From: RUG13409 sp045546135
Lineage (GTDB): Bacteria > Bacillota > Clostridia > Peptostreptococcales > Anaerovoracaceae
Direction: 5' to 3'
Length of the DNA stretch: 64,000 nucleotides
NCBI GenBank assembly: GCA_045546135.1
Contig: JAZQCD010000003.1
Coordinates: forward strand, 1-64,000
This document shows, piece by piece, positions 58,386-64,000 of the stretch. The notes under the pieces were generated by a model that saw only the letters and a program-made list of their open reading frames with translations, was not told the origin of the DNA and made no database searches. Within the stretch, counting starts at the first letter, position 1, and each line of letters begins with the position of its first letter. A program made the translations under genes and the position numbers.

Positions 58386-59525
58386 ATGCAAGAGATGGTA
58401 TCGATAGTCGAAGTAAAAACAAAAGCACAAAGAAGGACCTTTGTACAATTTCCGACCAAATTCTACAAAGACGTTCCTCAATACATACCAAATACATATG
58501 ACGACGATCTACATGACTGGGATCCAAAGAGCAATCCGGCATTCGAATATTGCGATGCAAGATGCTGGCTTTGCTACAGAGACGGGCAGGCAGTAGGCAG
58601 GATAGGCGCCATATACAGCAAAAGGGCCAATGAGAAATGGCACACAAAAAGGCTCAGATTCTCTCAGGTAGATTTCATCGATGATGACGAAGTAGTCGAT
58701 GCCCTTTTTGATACAGTAGAAAATTGGGCGAGAGAGCTTGGCTGCGATGAAGTGCACGGTCCTCTTGGATTTACAGACCTTGACAGAGAGGGGATGCTCG
58801 TTGAAGGCTTTGACAGAAGGAGCTGTTTCTTTACTTACTATAATTACCCCTACTACCCAAAGCAGCTTGAAAGAAGAGGCTACGGAAAGGATGTTGACTG
58901 GGTAGAAAACCTTGCGACTATCCCCGGTAAAGAGGATACAGAATTCTATGATAAATGGGCAAGGATAAGCAGGTTTGCTCAAAGAAGGAACCATGTACAT
59001 GTACACGATGCAAAAACGGTCCTTTCCTATCTGCCGCTTTTGAAAAAGTTCTTCAAGCTTGTAAATATAGCCTACTCTCCTCTTTACGGAACAGTAGAAC
59101 TCTCGCAAAAGCAGATAGACAAATATTCTCTCAAATTTGCGCCGCTCATCAATCCAAAGCTTGCATGCTTTGTAATGGATGAAAACGAAGAAATGGTAGC
59201 TCTTGGTGTAGGAGCTCCGAGCATGTCAGAAGCACTTAAAAAGCATGACGGCAGGATGCTGCCCTTTGGATGGATAGACATACTCAAAAGTTTCAGAAAA
59301 AATGATACCATAGATCTGCTTTTGATCGCAGTTCATCCTGATTATCAAAAGCAAGGACTGAACGGCATAGTCATCGAAAAGATGGTAAGGGGCTGCAGAG
59401 ATATGGGCATCAAGTATGCAGAAACAGGTCCTACCCTCGAGCTCAACTCCCAGGTCCTTTCTCAATGGAAATATTTTAGTGTCGAGCAGCACAAAAGAAG
59501 GCGCTGCTTCATAAAGAAGATCTGA
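58386..59525 (+). CDS. GNAT-like N-acetyltransferase of unknown substrate
   Basis: A 379-residue protein with two GNAT-like halves. The N-terminal part (FVQFPTKFYKDVPQYIPNTYDDD, RDGQAVGRIGAIYSKRANEKW) and the C-terminal part (LLIAVHPDYQKQGLNGIVIEKMVRGCRDMGIKYAETGPTLELNSQVLSQWKYF) carry the acetyl-CoA-binding pattern, with the Q/R-x-x-G loop as QKQGLNG. Related large GNAT-like proteins are common but uncharacterised in Clostridia. No good ribosome site is visible at either candidate ATG (58386 or 58395); the start lies just after the tetR remnant, whose frame may supply coupled translation. A strong terminator follows. Confidence 0.75.
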   Translation: MQEMVSIVEVKTKAQRRTFVQFPTKFYKDVPQYIPNTYDDDLHDWDPKSNPAFEYCDARCWLCYRDGQAVGRIGAIYSKRANEKWHTKRLRFSQVDFIDDDEVVDALFDTVENWARELGCDEVHGPLGFTDLDREGMLVEGFDRRSCFFTYYNYPYYPKQLERRGYGKDVDWVENLATIPGKEDTEFYDKWARISRFAQRRNHVHVHDAKTVLSYLPLLKKFFKLVNIAYSPLYGTVELSQKQIDKYSLKFAPLINPKLACFVMDENEEMVALGVGAPSMSEALKKHDGRMLPFGWIDILKSFRKNDTIDLLLIAVHPDYQKQGLNGIVIEKMVRGCRDMGIKYAETGPTLELNSQVLSQWKYFSVEQHKRRRCFIKKI

Positions 59526-59531
59526 AAAAAT

Positions 59532-59567
59532 AAAAGATCCGGGGCGATCGACTCCCGGATCTTTTTT
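59532..59567 (+). terminator. terminator of the GNAT-like gene
   Basis: AAAAGATCCGGG (59532-59543) pairs with CCCGGATCTTTT (59554-59565), followed by more T residues. Confidence 0.9.
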
Positions 59568-59583
59568 CATATTTTTTTTGTCA

Positions 59584-59620
59584 CGCCGACCCACCGGAAT
59601 ACCGGCCCGTCCGATCGGCG
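59584..59620. repeat. GC-rich hairpin downstream of URO-D3
   Basis: CGCCGA (59584-59589) and TCGGCG (59615-59620) enclose CCGG-AATA-CCGG (59594-59605). It is much more GC-rich than its surroundings. It lies 19 bases past the URO-D3 stop codon but has no T-run on the minus strand, so it may stabilise that mRNA end rather than terminate it. Confidence 0.5.
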
Positions 59621-59638
59621 GTGCACAGGAAGTTCTTA

Positions 59639-61030
59639 CTAGAACAGCCAGTTCATGTACCAGTTGAATACCTGGTTGTCTGCAACTGCGAATTTACCGC
59701 GTGCATAATCAGGTGTCCATGGATTTTCGGCTTTGAACTCATCCCAGTTAAAGACATATCTTGACTTTATAGGTCCGTCCCACTCTTTGACAGGCTCAAA
59801 TCCTTCTGCATTGAGCGGTGTTCCGAATTTGGATCCTACATTGTCATAGCGAGCGTAGTCTCTTAAGAATTCCATTAAAGCTGCATACTGATCGATATCA
59901 GCATCCTTTGCGAAGAGGAGGCTCTTATCGAATCCAAATACGTATCCGCATCCCGGAAGGAGTATGTCGAGATACTCTTTTGCCTTGTCTATGATCTCCT
60001 GGGTCGTGTGGTTTCTCATGTAGGAAAGCGGGAAGAGTCCGGACATGAGGAACTTGTCGCCGAGCTTGTCCTTGAAGAGTTTTGGATCGCCTTCATCGAA
60101 TGCGAGTATGCATCCTGCAGGGAACTCATCGTGGATGAGATCAAGAAGATTGGTCCAGTCATCCTCTACGAAGATATATGGGCGGATCCCTCTTGCCGTA
60201 TTGTCTCTCATGAGCTTCTTGTAGCTTGGCATGTAGATGTTCTCTACATCCTTTGGTCTCATGAATGTAGGCATATGGAGAGGATAGAAGATATTCTGCT
60301 GATAGTCTACATATGGAGGCATACCCATCTTCTGCATGAGAGGAGTAAGTACTTCGCATGCTGCCTTTACATCTTCAGGGCGTCTTCTGATGTCTATGGT
60401 CATGTTGGAGAAGCCTCTTAACTGGTCAGCAAGGAAATCCATAGGAGCTTCTGCTGCTCCGCCTGATCCTAAGGTTCCGCCGTTGTGATAACCCATTCTT
60501 GCGCAGAATCCCATGAAGGGCGGGAAGAAGGCTGCTGCTTCTGAATTTCTCATATTGAGCTCCATTAAAGCTGTATATGCCATCTTGATAGGATCTGCCG
60601 GATCAAGGTTCTTGTGCTGCCTTGGAACTACCTTTTCTACGAGATAATCAAATCCTCTTTCGATGAGTTCAGGATATTCCTCTGCAGGCATACCGCTGAC
60701 TTCAGGATGCTGGATCTGGCCGTTCTCTGCGAGAACAAAGGACTGTGACTTAAGAAGCTGATATGGATATGCCGGTCTCATCATAAGTACGGGCGGTGAA
60801 AATGGGCATGTATCTGAATAGATCTTGCCTGCAAACTGCTCCATTGCCTCTAAAAGAGCTGTTCCTTCATACTGCCACTTAAAAGGATCCTGACCTGCAT
60901 ACTGCGCAAGTGCAAGAGGAACGATAGCTGCGTTGACCGGCATACGTGTCGGAACTACATTGGTATAATAGTCATAAAATATCTTGTCGCGTTCGGCAAG
61001 AAGTTCCATTGGATTTTTTTGTTCTGCCAT
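59639..61030 (-). CDS. URO-D-fold protein 3 (large, atypical methyltransferase-like)
   Basis: A 463-residue paralogue of the two URO-D proteins at 53-56 kb. Blocks in order: PTRMPVNAAIVPLALAQYAG, GSGGAAEAPMDFLADQLRGFSN (about 188-209), LHMPTFMRPKDVENIYMPSY (His252), IFVEDDWTNLL (Glu289, Asp290, Asp291, Trp292), GDPKLFKDKLGDKFLMSGLFPLS and LLPGCGYVFGFDKS (Cys361). The Trp-rich C-terminus is unlike the other two. It has AGGAGG ahead of ATG and its own promoter with an upstream palindrome, so it is controlled separately from the TetR-linked operon. The substrate is unknown. Confidence 0.82.
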   Translation of the reverse strand: MAEQKNPMELLAERDKIFYDYYTNVVPTRMPVNAAIVPLALAQYAGQDPFKWQYEGTALLEAMEQFAGKIYSDTCPFSPPVLMMRPAYPYQLLKSQSFVLAENGQIQHPEVSGMPAEEYPELIERGFDYLVEKVVPRQHKNLDPADPIKMAYTALMELNMRNSEAAAFFPPFMGFCARMGYHNGGTLGSGGAAEAPMDFLADQLRGFSNMTIDIRRRPEDVKAACEVLTPLMQKMGMPPYVDYQQNIFYPLHMPTFMRPKDVENIYMPSYKKLMRDNTARGIRPYIFVEDDWTNLLDLIHDEFPAGCILAFDEGDPKLFKDKLGDKFLMSGLFPLSYMRNHTTQEIIDKAKEYLDILLPGCGYVFGFDKSLLFAKDADIDQYAALMEFLRDYARYDNVGSKFGTPLNAEGFEPVKEWDGPIKSRYVFNWDEFKAENPWTPDYARGKFAVADNQVFNWYMNWLF

Positions 61031-61074
61031 AGTTTTTCCTCCTATTACTTTAAAACATACTACTTTTCACGGTC

Positions 61075-61103
61075 ATTATATTTATGTATATATATGAAAG
61101 CAA
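61075..61103 (-). promoter_or_regulatory. URO-D3 promoter
   Basis: On the minus strand TTGCTT (61098-61103) and a perfect TATAAT (61075-61080) at 17-base spacing. Confidence 0.8.
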
Positions 61104-61108
61104 GTTAC

Positions 61109-61133
61109 ACTATGGGACATTATGTCTCGTAGT
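61109..61133. promoter_or_regulatory. 25-bp palindrome just upstream of the URO-D3 promoter
   Basis: Arms ACTATGGGACAT and ATGTCTCGTAGT around one central base are complementary at 10 of 12 positions. The site ends 5 bases upstream of the -35 box, a typical position for an activator, though a repressor is possible. Confidence 0.6.
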
Positions 61134-61166
61134 TTAAAGTCCTACACATATGAGTATTATTTGTAC

Positions 61167-61214
61167 AAAAAAAAGAGCGCAGATCCCGTATTTTTACGGA
61201 TATTTGCGATCTCT
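61167..61214 (-). terminator. terminator of tRNA-Thr
   Basis: A long imperfect hairpin (AGAG-CGCA-...-CCGTA with TACGG-...-TGCG-...-CTCT), followed on the minus strand by T8. Confidence 0.8.
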
Positions 61215-61219
61215 TTCAT

Positions 61220-61295
61220 TGGAGCTGCCCAGCAGATTCGAACTGCCGACCTCCACATTACCAATGTGGTGCTCTACCTACTGAGCTAGAGCAGC
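61220..61295 (-). tRNA. tRNA-Thr (anticodon GGT)
   Basis: 76 bases with encoded CCA. Acceptor GCTGCTC pairs with GGGCAGC (one G-U), D arm GCTC/GAGC, anticodon arm CCACA-TTGGTAA-TGTGG giving anticodon GGT, T loop TTCGAAT, discriminator T. Confidence 0.96.
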
Positions 61296-61354
61296 ATATT
61301 CATTTTTGCGACTTAAATATATTAGCACTATTTTTATATGCGTGCAACTAAATT

Positions 61355-61906
61355 TTAAAGAAGGGTCGCTATCTTCTTCCTTATCCTTTGTATGGCATTA
61401 TCTATCTGCTTTGGAGTCTTTCCGAGGAGCTTTGCTATCTCCTTGTATTTCTTTCCTTGGACGAGATAGTTCATGACGCTTTTTTCAAAAGAACTGAAAA
61501 GGTCCTTTGAAGGATCGGTAAAAAGACTCATGAGTTCAGAATAAATGATCTGGTCCTCAGGACTTGAATCATAACCTGCTGCTATGGTCTCTCCAAGAGA
61601 GGGACTGTCATCTTCTTCTCCTACAGGCCTGTCAAGAGATACTGCCTGGTTAAGGGGAGCATTCTTTTCTCTTCCTGAAGCTTTTACAGCGTTGATCATC
61701 TGGCCGTTTATACAAAGGTCTGCAAAGGTCTTAAAGGAGGCTCCCTTTGATGGATCGTAGGTATTGTATGCTTTTACAAGCCCTATCATGCCTTCCTGGA
61801 TAAGGTCTTCTTTTTCTGCGCCCAGCATAAAATAGAGACCGGCCTTAGAACGGACGGCCTCCTTGTATTCTTCTAAAACTTCTTCTATAGTCTTTTCAGT
61901 GTACAT
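61355..61906 (-). CDS. SigH-like RNA polymerase sigma factor (short form)
   Basis: A 183-residue sigma-70 family protein. Region 2 is clear: LYFMLGAEKEDLIQEGMIGLVKAYNTYDPSKGASFKTFA, ending in CINGQMINAVK, where the DNA-melting and -10 contacts lie. Region 4 HTH is KYKEIAKLLGKTPKQIDNAIQRIRKK. It is shorter than Bacillus SigH. The location next to rlmB, mrnC and cysS is that of sigH in Bacillus and Clostridium, where it controls the entry to sporulation and other stationary-phase genes. ATG is 1 base after the rlmB stop codon, so translation is coupled. Confidence 0.88.
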   Translation of the reverse strand: MYTEKTIEEVLEEYKEAVRSKAGLYFMLGAEKEDLIQEGMIGLVKAYNTYDPSKGASFKTFADLCINGQMINAVKASGREKNAPLNQAVSLDRPVGEEDDSPSLGETIAAGYDSSPEDQIIYSELMSLFTDPSKDLFSSFEKSVMNYLVQGKKYKEIAKLLGKTPKQIDNAIQRIRKKIATLL

Positions 61907-61907
61907 C

Positions 61908-62738
61908 CTATTTTGTGCGCTGCCTTAAAGCTTCATATAGTATGATGGCTGCTGCATTGCTCGCATTAAGAGAATTAACTTTTCCTCTCATGGGTATGGA
62001 AACTATGAAGTCAGCTTTTTTTCTCATGAGTTCTGAAACTCCTGCGCCTTCTGCGCCTATGATTATAGCAAGAGGGCCTTTTAGGTCTGCAGAAGCATAA
62101 TTCTGTCCGTCCATGTCAACTGCAGCTATCCAAAGACCTTCAGACTTTAAATAGTCCACAGTTTGCGCAAGGTTTGACACCTTCGCCACAGGTACATACT
62201 CTATTGCTCCGGCACTGGATTTTGCTACGGTCTCTGTAAGTGAGACGCTCCTTCTGTTTGGGATCACAACTCCATGGAAACCTGCCCCGTCGACACTCCT
62301 CATTATGGCGCCTAAGTTGTGGGGATCCTCCAGGTTATCGAGTATGACAACTACCGGGTCTTCACCTCTATTCCTTGCTGAAGCGAGTATATCTTCTATT
62401 TCTGCATAGGCATGTGCGGCCGCATAAGCCGCGACGCCCTGATGAGGCCTTCCTGGAGCCAGCCTATCGAGGACCGCCTTGTCTACATACTGGACCTGGA
62501 TGTTTGCAGTTCTCGCATCTTTTAGTATCTTAAGTGCGGACCCCTGAACATCCTTTTGCGCAAGTATCTTGTCTATGGTCCTGCCGGCCTTTATTGCCTC
62601 AGCAACAGGATTTCTTCCAATAAGGAGGTTGTTGTTTTTTCCGGGACGCTTTGGAGCCGGCTTTACTCTTCTGTTATCTGAGCTGCCCTCTCCATAAGTT
62701 CTGCCATTCTGTCCTCTTGACCTGTTAACTTTAGCCAT
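61908..62738 (-). CDS. rlmB: 23S rRNA (G2251-2'-O) methyltransferase-like TrmH/SpoU family protein
   Basis: A 276-residue protein. A basic, probably disordered N-terminal tail (MAKVNRSRGQNGRTYGEG...PKRPGK) is followed by the substrate-binding L30e-like domain (LLIGRNPVAEAIKAGRTIDKILAQKD) and the knotted SPOUT domain: ILDNLEDPHNLGAIMRSVDGAGFHGVVI split over the strands, ASAGAIE-type SSAGAIEYVPV, IIGAEGAGVSELM and SLNASNAAAIILYEALRQR. It methylates 23S rRNA. ATG 62738 has GGAGG 10 bases upstream. The gene overlaps the 3' end of mrnC by 76 bases. Confidence 0.93.
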   Translation of the reverse strand: MAKVNRSRGQNGRTYGEGSSDNRRVKPAPKRPGKNNNLLIGRNPVAEAIKAGRTIDKILAQKDVQGSALKILKDARTANIQVQYVDKAVLDRLAPGRPHQGVAAYAAAHAYAEIEDILASARNRGEDPVVVILDNLEDPHNLGAIMRSVDGAGFHGVVIPNRRSVSLTETVAKSSAGAIEYVPVAKVSNLAQTVDYLKSEGLWIAAVDMDGQNYASADLKGPLAIIIGAEGAGVSELMRKKADFIVSIPMRGKVNSLNASNAAAIILYEALRQRTK

Positions 62739-63052
62739 CCTATGAGTGCCTCCAGCGCCGTTGCCCATTTGTATTCAACGGGATCGGCATTTTTTGCTTT
62801 AGTTGCTGTTCTGTGATTCCTTGCTCTTTTTGCTATGGTGATCTCTTCATCTGTAAGAAAACCATCATCAAGCATCTTTTTTATGGCCTTTGCCTGAGAA
62901 GATGCTTTGACATACCTGACGCCTTCCTTGTTCAATACATCGACTTTAGGCGATGAACCTTTCTTTATGACTCTTTCTCTTATGAAGACTTCATAAAGAG
63001 CGTCTCCAAAATATGCAAGTGTAAGGGAATTACAATTCTTTATATCCATCAT
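62663..63052 (-). CDS. mrnC: mini-ribonuclease III
   Basis: A 129-residue RNase III-type catalytic domain without an RNA-binding domain. Motifs: LAYFGDALYEVFIRERV, NKEGVRYVKASSQAKAI, KRARNHRTATKAKNADPVEYKWATALEALIGWLKL. It matures the 23S rRNA ends in Firmicutes. The start is one of two adjacent ATG codons (63052 or 63049), with only weak AGAG upstream. It is flanked by cysS and rlmB as in Bacillus. The long 3' overlap with rlmB is unusual but both reading frames are well supported. Confidence 0.93.
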   Translation of the reverse strand: MMDIKNCNSLTLAYFGDALYEVFIRERVIKKGSSPKVDVLNKEGVRYVKASSQAKAIKKMLDDGFLTDEEITIAKRARNHRTATKAKNADPVEYKWATALEALIGWLKLTGQEDRMAELMERAAQITEE

Positions 63053-63098
63053 CAAGCTCTTTGAAAAAGCATTTAGTCTTCACTGCAAGGCAGCTGCT

Positions 63099-64000
63099 TT
63101 AATTCCTGATTATCTGAACGCCCTGAGGTGTATCCTTTAGGGTTATGCCTCTTGCAGCAAGTTCGTCTCTGATGCGGTCTGCTTCTGCCCAGTTCTTTTC
63201 TGCTCTTGCTTTAGTCCTTGCATCGATGAGAGCCTGAAGATCTGCATCGACTTCGCTGTCCTTTTCTTTTCTGAGGAGTCCGAGAACTGCTGTAAGCTCG
63301 TCAAGAAGTCCAAGAGCTGCTTTTGCTTCTTCTCTTGTCATGCCGGATGCAGCATCCTTGTTTATCTCGCTTATCATCTCAAATATTGCTGAGATGGCAT
63401 CTGCTGTATTGAGGTCGTCATCCATGCTCTCTATGAACTTCTGCTTGAAAGGTTCATATTTAGAAGCATCAAGCGATCCCCCTTCAGGACCGTTTTCTGA
63501 TATGTGCTTTAATGTCTCTTTGCAATTTCTCATCCTCTCAAGGCTTGCCTTTGCGCTCTCCATAAGGTCGTGAGAGAAATTGATAGGTCCTCTGTACTGA
63601 GCTGACAAAAGGAAATATCTCAGGACTTCTCCTTCGTACTCCTTTAGGATGTCTCTGACTAGGAAGAAATTGTTTGCAGACTTGCTCATCTTCTCGCCGT
63701 TGATATTGATAAAACCGTTGTGCATCCAGTAGTTGCTGAACTGCTTACCGGAAAGTCCTTCGGACTGAGCTATCTCGTTCTCGTGATGAGGGAACTGAAG
63801 GTCCTCTCCTCCGCAATGAAGGTCTATGGTCTCTCCGAGATACTTTTTGCTCATGGCAGAGCACTCAATGTGCCATCCGGGTCTTCCAAGGCCCCAGGGG
63901 CTCTCCCATGCTATCTCAGATTCTTCTTTTCTTGCTTTCCAAAGAGCAAAATCAAGAGGATCTTCCTTGATGTCTCCAACCTCTATGCGGGCGCCTGCTT
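63099..64000 (-). CDS. cysS: cysteinyl-tRNA synthetase (N-terminus outside the window)
   Basis: The open frame runs off the right edge; about 300 codons are visible, lacking the N-terminal HIGH motif. Present are GRPGWHIECSA (zinc Cys), LHCGGEDLQFPHHENEIAQ (zinc His and Glu, given here as consecutive blocks), the KMSKS loop GEKMSKSANN, and the C-terminal helical anticodon-binding domain ending in a DALR-like tail (IRDELAARGITLKDTPQGVQI). It charges tRNA-Cys. The internal ATG at 63854 is not the start. It is the upstream member of cysS-mrnC-rlmB-sigH. Confidence 0.96.
   Translation of the reverse strand, partial: AGARIEVGDIKEDPLDFALWKARKEESEIAWESPWGLGRPGWHIECSAMSKKYLGETIDLHCGGEDLQFPHHENEIAQSEGLSGKQFSNYWMHNGFININGEKMSKSANNFFLVRDILKEYEGEVLRYFLLSAQYRGPINFSHDLMESAKASLERMRNCKETLKHISENGPEGGSLDASKYEPFKQKFIESMDDDLNTADAISAIFEMISEINKDAASGMTREEAKAALGLLDELTAVLGLLRKEKDSEVDADLQALIDARTKARAEKNWAEADRIRDELAARGITLKDTPQGVQIIRN

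Overview
The window looks like a chromosomal segment of an anaerobic Firmicute of class Clostridia (Eubacteriales). The grounds are the gene order cysS-mrnC-rlmB-sigH, infC-rpmI-rplT behind a long leader, a Bacillus/Clostridium-type LexA box, strong AGGAGG ribosome sites, heavy use of AGA/AGG and ATA codons, a SigH-like sigma factor, GH25 and dockerin-bearing secreted proteins, and moderate G+C. I cannot name the genus. Nearly all of it reads as ordinary core chromosome. I see no insertion sequence, integrase, phage block or CRISPR array.

Layout from left to right. 0-5.2 kb (minus strand): GPH sugar transporter with a small membrane protein, a short YidC-like insertase, rplT-rpmI-infC, and a lipoprotein lysozyme. 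5.3-10.6 kb (plus): lexA, a PlsC-like acyltransferase with a zinc ribbon, comEC, holA. 10.6-17.2 kb (minus): DUF4012-rmlB-sugar phosphotransferase, then a P-loop protein-rlmN-cvpA. 17.3-17.6 kb: tRNA-Val followed by a broken tRNA-like copy. 17.6-25.2 kb (minus): smc-ftsY-class A PBP. 25.3-36.2 kb (minus): HTH regulator, a giant S8 protease, rnc, MATE pump, valS. 36.3-43.2 kb (minus): a compact cell-wall/aspartate operon murI-acidic protein-DUF975-murE-aminotransferase-dicarboxylate symporter-asnA. 43.3-51.6 kb: LysM protein divergent from a WYL regulator, a membrane-fused alpha/beta hydrolase, a barnase-barstar pair, an acyl-CoA synthetase and a radical SAM fusion protein. 51.8-61.1 kb: an apparent catabolic locus. 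61.2-64 kb (minus): tRNA-Thr, sigH-like, rlmB, mrnC, cysS.

The best candidate for an undescribed system is at 51.8-61.1 kb. Three long URO-D-fold proteins (about 460 residues), an MFS transporter and an SLC13-type anion transporter surround a divergent TetR regulator. Repeated 12-mer half-sites lie in the shared intergenic region, and a separate 25-bp palindrome sits just upstream of the third URO-D gene's promoter. All three URO-D proteins lack the usual His-x-Cys...Cys zinc ligands of corrinoid methyltransferases and instead share an E-(D/S)-D-W motif and an FDK motif. No corrinoid protein is present nearby. The substrate is unknown; import and processing of a small organic anion is my inference.

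Several fine-scale control features stand out. infC starts at ATT and comEC apparently at ATA, so both could respond to IF3. The comEC ribosome site lies in the loop of a terminator-like hairpin that starts almost at its mRNA 5' end. Two promoters are nested in, or abut, the terminator of the preceding gene. The PlsC-like gene appears to be leaderless. Positions and motifs come from reading the sequence. Family names are from recognised motifs; no database search was run.
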